Assembly: GCF_001522545.3 (NCBI RefSeq)
Contig: NC_031776.1
Location: forward strand, 29,661,262-29,725,261
Source of the DNA: Parus major
Taxonomy: Eukaryota; Chordata; Aves; Passeriformes; Paridae
Direction of reading: 5' to 3'
DNA: 64,000 nt
The first letter of the stretch is position 1; every line of letters starts with the position of its first letter. The position numbers were made by a program, and so were the translations under genes. The notes below the pieces were generated by a model, which was not told the DNA's origin, did no database searches, and was given only the letters and a program-made list of their open reading frames with translations. Positions 34,522 through 47,280 of the stretch are shown here, piece by piece.

Positions 34522-36146
34522 AGGTAAGGAAATACACCAAGGTATAAAGAGGGCCACAGTGGAGATGAAACAGTGCAGAGTGTGGTGGTTTAGTTCAGCT
34601 GAAATGGAAAGTGAGGCCTCTCCACGCTTGTCTGAGGAATTATTAACAGATACAGAATTGTCTGCCATGGTTTTAGAGAAGAGGATGTTTAGAATTATAT
34701 ATTATGAATATATATCGAGAGAAAGAGAGCGACACCATCACTTTTGCTTATCTCCTGGGGTTCTGCCCTGCCTATTCATGCCAGCCATAGAAATGATGAG
34801 GCTGTCTCCCTGTCCTAGCTGGGGCAGGTGTGGGGACTGTGACTGGCACAGCTTCCACACTCCTCACAAACAGATCCCTATCAAAGAGTCGATCTCTTCC
34901 CAGCCCTGCAACGTCCCCAGGCTCTGGAGGCACTGACATCAGGCTTATTTTAAGCTGCCTGTAGATTCCAGGATGAATGAGAGATTTAATATGGGGAAAT
35001 GTTCACTGATAAAAGGGACTTATTTACCATGCCTGCTCTGTGTGCTGCATTCCAACAGAAGCTGATAAAAAGCGAGAAATAATAATTTTAAAAAATGTAT
35101 AGGTGGATTTATTCGTATGTGATGTTGTCCATCACCAGCAAAATATTTTGCTCACTGCAGGACAGGAAACTAGGAGAAGGGGGTGAAAATAATACATGTC
35201 CTGCTAAGCAGAATTTGGAGCAAGAAGAAATAATTTAGAGAGAGAGCACTAATGTTTATGAAGACCACCTGTAACCCAATCTGTACCAAGACTTATCAAA
35301 GAACACCGGAGCCCTATCAGATATGGAGGGGAAAGGTTTGATGCCAGCTGATAGGGGAAGGTTAGCTATTTTATATCTTGGGATGTGTTATTAAAAACCT
35401 TTGCTGCTATCACAAATAAGCTGAATTTATGTCTGTAAGCATAGTACCAAAAATGCAACACAGATCACATAATCTTGTTTTCCAGCCAGACCACTTAGCA
35501 ATGCACATAAAAATATCACATAAAAAGGAGCCTAATGCCTCAGATCTTTACAAATGTCTAACAAATAACAGTTTGAGAGAGAGGAAAAACATTATGCATA
35601 AAACATCATCAATATATGTTGCCTTATTCAAAGAACATATTTATGTATTTTGAACATTTGCATTTTACAGTTTGCCATGAAATATTCTCTTTCCTTGGTT
35701 TCAGAGAAGAGGCAGACAGCTGGTGGAGCCACAGATATAAGAATATTTTCCCTTTTAAATGCCTTTGACTGTTGCCTTCCACAGGGACAGAAATCAGCTG
35801 GGAGAGGGAGCAAAGTTTATCTGTGCTTTGTCAGACTGTGGCAAAAGGGTGTGTAAGCACTACTCTTCAGAGGTACAGCATTAGACATACCCCAGAGATA
35901 TGCTATGGACTAGGAAAAGTGTTTAAAAATCTCTTTTCAGCATGATCTCCCCATTGTTGGGCTTTGGGGGGGTTTTTTGTGAGCCTCAGCTGAATCCTTA
36001 ATGTTGCCTTAACCCTTTCATTGTGGGAATGGGGAGAGGGGGGAAAGACTTGATTAAAAAATGGTTGTAAGAAGTATTGTTTCCACTTTTAATTCCAAAT
36101 GAAGAAATTATGTTTTATCATAATTTAAAATTTAATATTTTGTTGA

Positions 36147-36287
36147 AGAGAAGTGGTGGAATCACCATCCCTGGAAGTGTTCAAGAAACATAAGCTGTGG
36201 TGCTTATGGACATGGTTTTGGTAGTGTTAGGTTAATTGTTGGACTCAATGATCTTGGAGGTCTTTTCCTACCTTAATAATTCTATCT
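36147..36287 (+). mobile_element. CR1 LINE 3' end, sense orientation, with ORF2 tail code
   Basis: Sense CR1 3' end of about 140 bp. From 36,147 one frame reads REVVESPSLEVFKKHK, the CR1 ORF2 C-terminal motif, after which the frame departs from the family. The 3' UTR follows with GGACATGGTTTTGGTAGTGT, TTGTTGGACTCAATGATCTT, GGAGGTCTTTTCCTACCTTA and a single decayed octamer TTCTATC at the end. The word set differs from the copy at 13,174, so it is another CR1 subfamily. It is 5'-truncated and dead. Confidence 0.95.
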
Positions 36288-37280
36288 AAAGAATTATTTA
36301 AATATATAATTATACAGAATATATAACTGTATTGGTTATTAAAATATTTATGTTTTATAAATTAAAAAGTGGTAAAAGGAAGGTCACATTGCATAGAGCC
36401 CTTTTTCATGCATTAAAAAGAAAACTTAGACAAGTTAAAGTAAGATTTTTTGGGAAGAGAGGGGTGAACATTATTATGAGGAAGGAGACCATAACTGTCT
36501 ACTTTTAGATTAAATCAAAGAATAGGTTCATCATTTTTCCCTGTGGCAATTTAATTCACATTTTGCACTGTTCAGGTAGAAGCATATTAATGTCAAATTA
36601 CAGAAAGCTAGTCATTGTACTGCAGTGAATAACTAATTCCATTGTTAAAATGTATCAGTGGTTCTCAGCCAAGGATAAATGACGTTGCCTTTTCTATGCA
36701 TAAGGAAAAATCCTCTGTGCAGTCAGGAGACTGATGAATGTTACAGATACTCTGTCTTCTTACAACTCAAATCCTCATCTGAATTGCTCATGCCCACTAC
36801 TCCTGCCAGCCAGGCCTGTTAAAAAGATAATTTAAAAAATTCACAAAGGAAAAGCGCTGTTTCTCCGTGTCATGCTGCCTGTTCTGTTCATTTGTCAGGC
36901 CTCTGCATATTGCTTTCACCAATCTCCCTGTGCATTCATCTAAATGGTCCCACACCTTAGTGACTGTGGGATCCAAACCCAGCCAGCTCCTGGGCCCTCA
37001 CAGGGGGAGAAGAGCATTTCAAAGGACTAAGAGAAGTGAAACACAAAATTTCATGGTCACTGGAAGCAAGGAAAAGTCCTAAAATCGGCTCCTTGGATGG
37101 AGTTTCCTGCTCTTCTCCAGCCCAGGGGATCAGTGCCCTGTGCTGAGTGACAGTGAGGCTCACAGGGACAGCGAAAACAAAAAGCTTTCCTCTCCTTCCT
37201 CCGCAAGATAATGGTGTTTGACTCTGAAGGAAGAGGAGAGGACAGTGGCAAAAAAAGCCAGAAAATTGATTTTACTCTTG

Positions 37281-37330
37281 ACAGGCCATTCAAGTGCTAT
37301 TTAGCATTAAATAACACTTGAATGACCTGT
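37281..37330 (-). repeat. 23-bp inverted repeat with 4-nt loop
   Basis: The left arm 37,281-37,303 and right arm 37,308-37,330 pair over 23 positions around the loop GCAT. Two positions are C opposite A on the plus strand. In RNA made from the minus strand these become G opposite U, so that transcript would fold as an unbroken 23-bp stem. At 50 nt it is shorter than a normal animal miRNA precursor. It could be a decayed terminal-inverted-repeat element, a template-switch product, or a structured RNA. Confidence 0.7.
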
Positions 37331-40300
37331 GTTATTTGGCCCTTCAGAGGGCCAAAGCAGCTGTTCCAGTCACCACAGATATCCTTCCAAGCAGATATTA
37401 ATCTTAAAAAAGTTACTGCCCTCGGGACCCATAAATATTTTTGTTCTTGCTCTCATACCTGCAATTATAAGGATCTATATGCATGTATAGTTTTAATCCC
37501 TGTGAGCTAATGGATGCTTTTGTCCTTGTTCTGAATCCCAATAGCCAGAAGGACTCTGTTCCTTCACCTCACTGTCCTCTGACAGCTCCCCAGAAGTTCT
37601 GACTGGACACACTTAGAGGAACTGGAGAGTTGTTGAACAGGGTGCTTTGGTTGTACAGAACTGTACATCAAATTTTCTGGGCTACCATAAAACCATGGCA
37701 TCTGGGCCAGCTCAGTATCTTGAGGTATGTTATTAACATTGAAATGAAATCCAAAGCTAATGGCAAATTTTCTGTTTCTCATCAGTCCACCTTCCCCATA
37801 TTTCTGTTCCCTTTATTCCATTCTCTCACTTTCTGAAGATGTTTTAAGGACATTTGGGCTTGGTAGATGTTCATTATTGCCCAGCTGGATTCGCAGGTAC
37901 ATAAAAAAATGTAGGAGCAAAGTAAAATTTCCTTAGGAAAATTTCCTTTGCCATGGAAAATGAAAATAATGAACTTGACAATTACTAAAAATGAATTAAT
38001 ATTTTTCCTTAACAATTAGGCTTTAAGAGAAAAGATGTTGAAGCGTTATCATATTGCTGGAAATGGAGACAAAACCCTTAAACAGTACAGCTAGAGGTGG
38101 TATTTCCATCTGTTCTGCTATGGAAAAGAAACTTGTTCAGGAGTGGAGGATTTGCTGCTTTTCAGAAAAAGATCAGGCAAGGTCACAAAAATGTCTCAGA
38201 GGTTAATCTCATGGGTGGCTTTATTTATTCCTCCATAGCAGTGGCAGGTCAAATCTGCTTAGTTTAAAAGTCAGAAATATAAGGGAAGGTTTCTGTCTTT
38301 GTTTTGACTTCCACCTCCACAAATTAAGCTGGGGTTTGAAAATCAGTCTGCTCCCTTTCTCCATTAGAAATTCTTCCACATGAGTCTGGCTGACTTTTTT
38401 GTTCTCCAGGCAGAAATTCAAGTAAAATATTGCAGATCTAAGAGCTAACAGCAATTCCTTCTCCTGCTGAAAGGACTCTCAGGACCCATCCCTCATTCAG
38501 GCTCCCTGATATCTGTCAGACTCCAACAGCTAAAGCAGCTCTCCATTACTTCTGTCTTTATTCACTCAAACTGTAAAAACCTCACAAAAACAGTTTTTCT
38601 TACCCTGTTTGGAGTTGTATGTGGTTCAGTTTTTAATTACCATTGTAAGCACTTCCTGAGGATGCCTTCACACACCTTGGGCACTGTACAGAGATTTCCA
38701 GGCCTAATGCACTCTGCTTTACTATCTGGTAGTCACAATTCTCTATTAAATCTCTCATCAGTGTTCCTGTCATATTATCCTGCAGAAGTTCCTGTTTAAA
38801 TTCAGCATGACTATTCACAGAAAGTGGGACTGCTCAGCATAAGACTAGCAAACTTTGACAATAGAAATTAGAGTAGTCCATTTACTACTGCAGTTTCCAG
38901 AAGCCTGTCTGCATTTCGTGGCACTGCTGTGCTGTGCTGGGCCATTTCAGACATCCTACTTTCAGCAGGCTTCACTAACTCCAAGGCAGACTTCATTTCT
39001 CTGCCTAGAAATAAAAGCTGAGTTGCCTGCCCCAGGAAAATCAAGGCACTCCTTCTCATGGGAATAAAGATGGGATATCCATCCATTGTGGGTGGAAGAG
39101 GGACTGGACATGTCTAAGTATGCAAGAGAAAGTAGGTAACACTGTGACAACTGTCTTTCTGTTTTATCTAACTTGCAATGCCACTCTGAAATTCCAATGA
39201 ATTCGACAGACATGGCCAGACCATGGACATTCATATCCTTTTTCTTGCTCAGATGGTGAAAGCATTTCTGTCAAAAGAATTTTTCCATTAAAAAATATAA
39301 TTGCTACCCCAAGGAAATGACTTTTTCATTTTTACTTTTTAATTTTTTTTTAACATTATCTCTTAGTCCCAGTCTCTAGATTGTAGTCTCCATCTTATTC
39401 ACCATCCATCTCCAATGTCACACAGCAATGACTGACAACAGGAGCAGTAATAATAATACTGATAACATTTTACTTTTATCTGATGGGATTAAGTTTTTCC
39501 CACAGAAATTTTGTTGTTCCATGTCAAATGCATCTATATTTTGGTTGCTAATGGAAGTATATTGAATAAATATAATGTTGGCAATTGATGCTTCTGCTTA
39601 AACTGATTTGTTAAAAGAACCAATATTATTTTACTGTATTTTACCTTCTGGTACAATGTCTCATGATATCCTGTTAAACATAACAGTCTTAACTATGCAT
39701 CATTTAATGCAGATATTGCTACTTAGGGTGATGGGCACATTTTTAAGAACAATATATCAAAATGAAACTTGCATTTCTAGGGCTATTACATTGCATTATC
39801 TCAAGAAATAGAATACAACGAAATTGATATTTTTCCATAGATTTCAAATGTGTTTTCTTACAAGTTCTAACAACTCTATAGGAAGTGGAGAGTTTTTTCT
39901 TTATTGTTTATAAGAAAAGTCAGACTTTACACACACATACATGGGTTCACACCCAGTCAGAAGCCTTGTCCTGAACAGAAATATTTTGTCATACTCCTGC
40001 TGCACTCAGCAGAATTGCACTCCTGTCCCTGAATCAGTGTGAAGAGTGTCAATGCCTGCTCAGGGCTGTCTGATCCTTGGGAAAATCTTCACTTTTGACT
40101 CAACTTGTCTAAATTTCAGCAAACCCTGCCCTGGATGGAAAGGGCCATGTTTTTGGGGAAAGAGAGGGGAGTTGGAACAGGAGCTGTGTCTGTGCTTTAC
40201 AAGGTGACCTTGCCACCTGCACTGGGAAACACCAGGGCTAAAAACAGAGATACTCTGCAAGTTTGTTATTTATATTTCTAAAAGGCCATATTCTTTTAAA

Positions 40301-41316
40301 ATTCTGGGCCAAGACTCTCAGAGATCACCAAACTTTTGAATCTTTGCACACAAATAAAAGCTTACATTCACTCCTCTACAAAATAAGCAAACAACATTCA
40401 CTCAGCACCTTCAGCACTTCTCTTAGGGTCTGCAAACTGAAACACAATTATTTTATACCTGCAAGTTTGGTCAAAAATAAAGCAAAGCACTAAATTACAA
40501 GCACCAGTTCAGGCACATTCCCCAACCTATTCTGGATTTCAAAAGAATAAAATAAAATAAAAGTTCTGGTGCAGGGAGTTCAGCCTACCATGAAATCAGA
40601 AATTCAAAGTTCTGCTGTCCAGCAGCCACTGACAGGTGTGAAGTCTCAGTGTGAGGGCTTTGAAGAGGGACAAAATATTTCATAGGTTAGCATTGCAAAG
40701 CAGGTCCCTTTAAAGCAAATCAAACTGATAAATGGCTTGCCTGTCCTACATGTAACAGATAATGTCCAGTCTTATTCCATAATTTTTCATTTTCAATTGC
40801 ATTTTTCACTTTCTGTGCAAAAATAGCACCCTTTTAAAAAGCAGAATTTCAGTTGCTCAATTTAAATTTAGAGACTTATTAAAAATGGAGAACCATTTCA
40901 ACATTTTTCTCAGAATGTGCTTTAAAATGTCTGGGAAATTTTCAGGGCAGACCACTTTTTGTAAACAAAGTTACTAAAAGCTAAATAAAAGCTCTAAAAT
41001 GAAATTTGACTGTATTGGGGACTATTTATGTCTGTAATTTTTATGAAGACTCAACTATAGCTCTATAGGGGGGAAAAAACCAAAAAGAAATAAAAAAAAA
41101 AGAAAGAGAAGACCAACCCAAAACCTTGTCTAATAAGCTGAAAATAACAGCTTTGCCACCAGGTTAGGCAAGTAAGAAGGTTAAATATCACAACAGGAAA
41201 AAGGTGTCTAAACTACCAGACCATTTTAGCTGAGAGTCCTTAGGGAATATTTATAAAGGGTATGTCAAGTAAAAATAACATCTTCACACTGGAGGAGTTT
41301 GTGCAGAGAAAACAAT

Positions 41317-41385
41317 GGAGGGAGGAGAAAAGGGAAGAGAGAAAAGAGAAAAAAGAGTTAAGGGAGAAAAGAGAGAAAAGAGGAG
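41317..41385 (+). repeat. Polypurine tract, possible triplex-forming DNA
   Basis: The plus strand is all purine from 41,317 to 41,357 and from 41,360 to 41,385, broken only by TT. Parts are mirror-symmetric, such as GAGAAAAGAGAGAAAAGAG. Mirror-repeat polypurine runs can form intramolecular triplex (H-DNA). The Glu/Lys/Arg-rich open frame through it is a composition artefact. Confidence 0.75.
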
Positions 41386-43096
41386 CCCTCATTAACTCCC
41401 TCCAGGAAATAGAAGGTGTTAGGGAGGGAGGAGAAATCACTTTGATTCATAAACAGAGAAATCAAATATGCTTTCTCTCCTCATTGCAGATTACTCAAAT
41501 GTCATTATTTTATCATATCTTTTTCAGGCAAGATCCTCTAGCCTGATGACAACGTAACAAGAAGCATCATCTGAACAATGAAGAAGACATGGATTGGAAA
41601 AGATCCTTGGGCATGTGACAGAAATAAATGATTCAGGGGGATGGGGTAAGGATGGACTGCATTTTTCAGCTTCTGAACTTAACCAAAATTATATTAATGC
41701 AAGAAAAGAAAATATAAATGGGAAAAAAAAATTAATTATATTAGTTCTCTGAAAGTAACACTTTGGAAGAGACAGTTTTGTTGGAAAAGCTGCTTCCATA
41801 TAATGGACTATACAGATAATATAATTACCCATATTACAGCAAAAAGAGAGAGTTTTAATTTTAAATAGAGGTGGATAACACGTGTACATCTTTCATTAGT
41901 GGGTGGTTGCCAGATGAAAACCAATGCCAGGGGATTCTTCAGAGTTCAACTTTATGATAGGGAATTTTTTAAAAACAAGAGCTTCTGTTCTGTTCTGAGG
42001 AGTCTGAAGTATATTGCAAACATTATTAAAGCTTCACCAGCCTGGGAGAAGCCCCATGATTGTCAGAAATGCTGACGTGAGTGATGTAGAGCTTTAGTGT
42101 CTAAATGCTGAAGTATCACCATATTGAAGCTGACACATCAAAACAGAATCAATGATAAAATGCCCGAGAAAAGGTTTCCAGTGAAGATACTTGAATATTT
42201 CAGTGTGACTGCAGTGAAGTCAGCTGGCACAAACTCAGGAAATCCTTTTCTAAAATAATATACTGACCAAAAGCACTTACAGAGTCCTTAATGTGCATAT
42301 TTCATGACAGAGAGCATTAAGAAAACCTGAATAAATTACCATGGATAATCTTTAAAAATATATTAAAATAATAGAGAATCTTTCTCTTTATAGCCAGTGA
42401 GAATGATGGTTCATTCTATGTAAGTTTTGAAATCCACTGGCATCATGCAGTGTTTACAATTTCTGGTATTCAAGGCCAGAAAATTCAACGTCTTTGGCTA
42501 CTGACATAAGAACAATTCAACACCATGCAAGCAGCCATGTTCAGCTCAGTGAAGGGGAAGCTGCATGACAAGAAAATCATTACAATCTCTTATAATCAGG
42601 CAGATGGATACAGGTTTGTTGGCATCTGGTGAAAGGCTCTTCAGGAGCAGGCTGTACATCCCTTCTTCAGGGCATTTATTAAACAGTTTGTCAGGTGAGA
42701 TGGCTCTGAAGCAGAATCCCAGACTGGTCCATTTTGGATTTCCAACTGCAAGTCACAGATGGAATAAAGAGGAGAAAACATTCTGCAGTGAAACAGCCAG
42801 AGACTCTAATGAAATGTGGCACATTAATTTCTGAGCTATGAAATTATATAATCCCAGTGGATTTACATTTTGAATTCAAGGATCACAAGGAGGATGAGAT
42901 AGTCTCTTCCGTGAAAAGTCTGTTTACTTCACACATTGCTTGTGGCTGGGCTTTGCCTCATGCAATCATCTCTGGCAGAAACCTCTCATTGAAAAATGAA
43001 GTAATGAATTATTGCTCCTGAATTATTGCTTGTATTTTTTCCAAAGATGTCCAGGAAATGTCAGCCTTGTTGCTTTATCAGACAGGCCAAAGAGCT

Positions 43097-43139
43097 GATA
43101 TAGATAGACAGACAGATGGATAAACAGACAGGCAGACAG
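43097..43139. repeat. Imperfect GATA/GACA tetranucleotide array
   Basis: Units of GATA, GACA, GATG and GGCA run for about 43 bases. It is an interrupted, old microsatellite. Confidence 0.85.
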
Positions 43140-44802
43140 CAAGATATGCAGAGCCCAAGTCTGATCTGACAAAAAGCCCTAGAATAAAATACCAGTAATT
43201 CATGCCTTGTCTTGTTGTTAAACCGATCAGTGGTGGTGGGGAATGAATTTAATATCATTTTCTAGAGAACTGAATTCAGATGCCTGTGATTAAAATCTCG
43301 CAGCAGTTTAAGCTGGGTGTATCCACAGCCCTGTTTGGGTTGCTGTATCAGGCTGTCAGCTGCCTCACCTCACACCAGTTTATTCCAATGCCTGACAAAC
43401 ACTCATGAGAGAAGTTGTTAATTCCCACTTGAGACTGTAGGTACAGAGAGAATGATATTAACAGGAATCAGATCAGTTTTCAGTCTCCCAAAGACCCCAG
43501 CAGCAAGCCAGCAGCCTTGGAGCATTTAGATGGGCCAGGGCTGTTTTCAGCACTAAAAAGTGCAGGCAGTTCTTTCATCTCTACAACATGAGCCACACAA
43601 TTGTCCCAGACCCTCTTAAATGCAAGTAATCCAATTTCTTCTGCCATGTGGCCAAGCTCAGTGTCCTTCTGAAGCAGAGGAACAGAAGCAAATGCCTCTT
43701 GCCTGAGCTGGTTCTCACTGTACTGAGAGTGGCAGGTTCTCCTCAGGCAGTATAATTTCCATATTTTCTTGTCTTTTGTTACTGGTTTGCAGTGGATTAC
43801 TGTGATAAAAACATAAATATTCCACAAAAGCAGCAGCTTCATGAAGGATGTGACAGTTGGGCAATGTTTCAGGCTGACATAATAAATTACTCAGATTACA
43901 TATTTACCATAGTTTTGACTTATTGTTTTTCCAATACCAACGTGAAGCAGGATGTAAAATTGTGTACAAGAATTTGGGCAGCTATAAACAGCATTCAGGT
44001 GTGCCATTCACCAACACATGCTTTGCAATTTGATTTGGTTACAGGACTTCAAGTTCTTCTGAAAGCTTCTCAAAGCAGGTGAGTTTTTTTCTAGGTATTA
44101 GACTGGAAACATAATCTAGGCATTAAAAGCAGTCTGCAATGAAGCAGAATTATTTTGTTGAGATAATGAGGTTCATTTATCAGAAATTACAGCACAGGGA
44201 AAAGGGAAGACAGATTTGGGTATCTTTGGACAGTAGTCTATGCAGAAATAAATACAAAATTCCATGCAAGTTTCCAGAAAAGATGATTAATGCAGCAATT
44301 TAGGTTCCTGAATATATCAATTTTAAGTTTGGCTGTTCGATTTTACTCTTCCTTCTCTTTGGAAACATGAAGTCTTTGATGCTCAGTTAAAACACTGGGG
44401 GAAGTCCCTATTGTTTAGCAAGAATTAATCACTCTTTGTCCCCATTTTTTTCCTCATTTCAAATTTCTAGTCAACTTTAAATTTTTCTTTTTATTTGTTT
44501 TGGCTTATATTCTTAGCAAGCAAAGATTTTTTTTTAAAAATCAACCTCATAATAAGGGCTCACTTTACACAGATTAACGAGGAGTTGACATTTTTTCTAT
44601 AATACATCTCAGGGAGCATTGACAGTTTTTCAATACAGAGGAAAGCTTGGGAAAAGGTAGTAGATATCAAGTGATTCTCAGTCAAAAGTGAAAATAAGAA
44701 TTAATAAATACTAAAAGACATACATTACAAATCTGGCATCTCCATGCATTCTTTTTTTGCCAAGCCTTGGTTTATAATGCAGGAAATGACATATGATAAA
44801 GG

Positions 44803-44805
<3 letters not shown>

Positions 44806-44841
<36 letters not shown>
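44806..44841. repeat. (AT)18 microsatellite
   Basis: Thirty-six uninterrupted bases of alternating A and T, followed by TCTGTCTC. The perfect array implies it is young and likely length-variable between individuals. Confidence 0.97.
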
Positions 44842-44843
<2 letters not shown>

Positions 44844-45332
44844 GTCTCTTGATCTATTGATAGATATGACATATGAGATCAGAGGTTGTTTCTTGGCTCT
44901 TATCTAAAAAAGTCCAGCTAAAGCTGGACCAAAAGTACATTAATGATTCATGTTCAGGTACAGATAGACATGCTGTGAAACACTTTTATCTTTCCCCTAA
45001 AAATAGTGTTCTCATATGTCCCAGCCTGTGTGACATATGCAAAGTCTACTAAGATTACTCTTTGTCTATTTTTGATTTAAATTCATGATGTACAATATTA
45101 TAAGATTACCCACTGACAACACTGTATGAAATATTTGCTTATTACCTATGGATGGAAACATGAGACCCATGAAGTCACTGGTAAAATGCCAAAAACCCAA
45201 GATTAAAGTGCTGGAACAAGTGCTAATGCTTGGGATGGAGACCAGCTCTTGATCCACATGTCTGTAACTCAGGTGAAGAATTTGAAAATGGTAATATGGA
45301 TAAAAGATAAAGATTTCAATATGGATAAAGGT

Positions 45333-45390
45333 AAAAGATAATTTTAATTTTATAATTCCCATTGGAATTATAAAATTAAAATTATCTTTT
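45333..45390. repeat. Perfect 27-bp inverted repeat with 4-nt loop
   Basis: The left arm 45,333-45,359 is the exact reverse complement of the right arm 45,364-45,390, with loop CATT. Key words are AAAAGATAATTTTAA on the left and TTAAAATTATCTTTT on the right. Just upstream the 12-mer AATATGGATAAA occurs at 45,293 and again at 45,318, so this spot also carries a roughly 25-bp imperfect tandem duplication. A perfect palindrome in AT-rich DNA can extrude as a cruciform. The likeliest origin is replication template switching; a hairpin-type small transposon is less likely because no target-site duplication is obvious. Confidence 0.95.
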
Positions 45391-47280
45391 TTCTTCTACA
45401 GACAGAAACTTGGGGGAAAAAACCAAGATCTCTGTGTTTAGTGTTCATTGTCTGCTGGTTCTATTAGAGCCACTCTGGCACCAGAGCTATTAAAATCAAA
45501 TCCACAGTACTGCTCATTTTCTAACTATTTAGCAGAACCACCCACTGCCTCTTAACATAAATAATAATTATTTTCTCTGTCATTTAAAAGGTATAAAAGT
45601 TGAAATATAATGAAGACCAGATCCTGAGATGAATCATTTTAAGTGACAATAAAAGAAAAAGGCATAACCCAGTTATTCTCTCCTTCTAGAATATGTAACT
45701 GTATGAAAATTTGCAGCCTCCTGCAATGAGAGCATTGCTGCATCCACCTGATGTCTTCAGCATCACAGCTTGCCCCAGCAGGTCCTGCTTTGCTGGGAAT
45801 CAAGGGGTTAACTTTTGGGCAGCTGCAAGAGCTGGCAAGCTGATTGATAACACAGAACTTTTTAAAGCTGTGGTGCCACTCTTTGCTCTGAACAGCACCG
45901 AGCAGCCCTGGGACCCAGGGCATGCCTCAGGACTCCAAATGCTCCAGCAATAAAAATACCAAGGATTATTTAGAGTGAACTTCACCCAGCAAAAAATAAG
46001 TGTACTGAAGGGGCCAGGTGGAAGGAAGGTAAGAAAGAGATTTGAGATGAGATTTGCAGCTCTCTGCACATCAATCCAAAATGTCTCACTTCAGAGCTTT
46101 ACCCTGTGTGACACACTACCCATTAGAGGAGAACCTTAGCCAGGATGAAAGGGTTTCATCACCATTTTAGATTGAAGTATTAAGAAATATTTTTTTAATC
46201 AAAAAAAATTGTGCTGTAAATATCTCAAGATGAGCAAATCCTGACGACAGTTCCCTCTAAATTCTTCAGATTTTTACAGCTGTGCAGTTAGAAACGACCT
46301 CTCTTGGTAACTTATTGATTTCAAAGCTCCATTTAAAAGAAGGTGAACCCAAATGTATGCCAAAAAGCACCATATTTTCTAGAGATAATGGAGAATGTTC
46401 TTTGACTAAAACAAGTTTTTTGCTGCTCTGTCACTACTTTGTTATATATATACCTCATGGCACCTATTGTCAAGTTAAAATGCTCGTTCAACATTTCACT
46501 ATTTAATGTAAATTTTTTAATAAGATCATTTATTTTTATTACTGATCACTCAAGTAGAATTTATAAGTTGTATTCCCCTCACCATCCCCAAACACAGTTA
46601 TCCCCCAAAGGTAAAAAATCTTGGAATGGGTATAAAAATTGAATTACACCAGTATGTTTTTATTCTGCTCCAGCTCTTTTCCCACTGCTCTACAATTAAA
46701 ATTCTATATGGAATATAACACTGAAGAAATAAATCTTACAGTGTTTAATCAGAGAAGATTCAGGGAAATAAATCACTAAGGAAACAGTGAAACATATTCT
46801 TACAATGAATGCATAAAGGAAAAGGTAAATCCTCAGAAGAATGGATAGTTCTGTGGAAACATTTTTCTTATTTTAACACACAAAAATTAATTTTCATGTT
46901 GTAGATTCTGTTTGTGAGTGCATGGGCAGGGGCTGCTGAAGGAAGCTGAAAAACTGAGGGCAAAATAAATATCTGAGGTCATGGGGTGGTCAAGTGCAGC
47001 ACTTGGGAGCCACATTGAGGACTGGGACAGTGGCACTGGCAGTGGGGACACACAAAGATGATGTGTGACTCTCTTAGGGCCCTGTCCAGAAAAGCTCTGA
47101 AGCATCACTGAGCTCTGGACTCCCAAGTGATGTTGGATTTTCCTTCAGGTTTGTAAGAACTGCTGAAGGTTTGTACTGAAACCCTCTTATCTTTGAGATT
47201 TTCCTTGTGCAAATGGCAAAGCAGGTGATGAGTAAAGGCAGGAAAAGGAATGGTGGAACAGCTGGAGACAGAGGATAACA
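45391..47280. other. Non-coding stretch up to the gap
   Basis: No gene is recognisable. The DNA becomes richer in G and C from about 46,900 to the gap at 47,281. Short frames on both strands at 45,639-46,069 overlap each other and show no domain. Confidence 0.6.

Larger units (their letters stand above)
29738..36146. other. Non-coding stretch with simple repeats and small palindromes
   Basis: No gene is recognisable. Contents listed separately are a CpG cluster (30,308-30,375), a T/G-rich tract (31,247-31,358), paired palindromes (33,331-33,364) and a heptamer repeat (34,501-34,521). A 226-codon minus-strand frame at 30,117-30,797 starts at TTG, shows no domain, and is not called. A 13-A run lies at about 33,283-33,295. 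Confidence 0.6.
36288..45332. other. Long non-coding stretch with hairpin and simple repeats
   Basis: About 9 kb without a recognisable gene or avian CR1 copy. Separate entries cover a hairpin (37,281-37,330), a polypurine tract (41,317-41,385), a GACA/GATA-type array (43,097-43,139) and an AT microsatellite (44,806-44,841). An 8-bp hairpin GTCCAGCT/AGCTGGAC lies at 44,912-44,929. A splice-like pair around 44,046-44,079 (TTACAG at the left, CAG|GTGAGT at the right) bounds only 34 nt and is not called. Confidence 0.6.

Noticed and set aside
34575..34700. TGTGGTGGTTTAGTT start resembling a songbird LTR edge
   Set aside because: Only the first 15 bases are suggestive; I found no CA end, poly(A) signal, primer binding site or second copy.
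41262..41546. Glu/Lys/Arg-rich open frame resembling a coiled coil
   Set aside because: It is a direct reading of a polypurine tract, which gives charged residues by composition.
44046..44079. 34-nt segment between TTACAG and CAG|GTGAGT
   Set aside because: The donor is excellent, but the acceptor has a weak pyrimidine tract and the segment is too short to judge.
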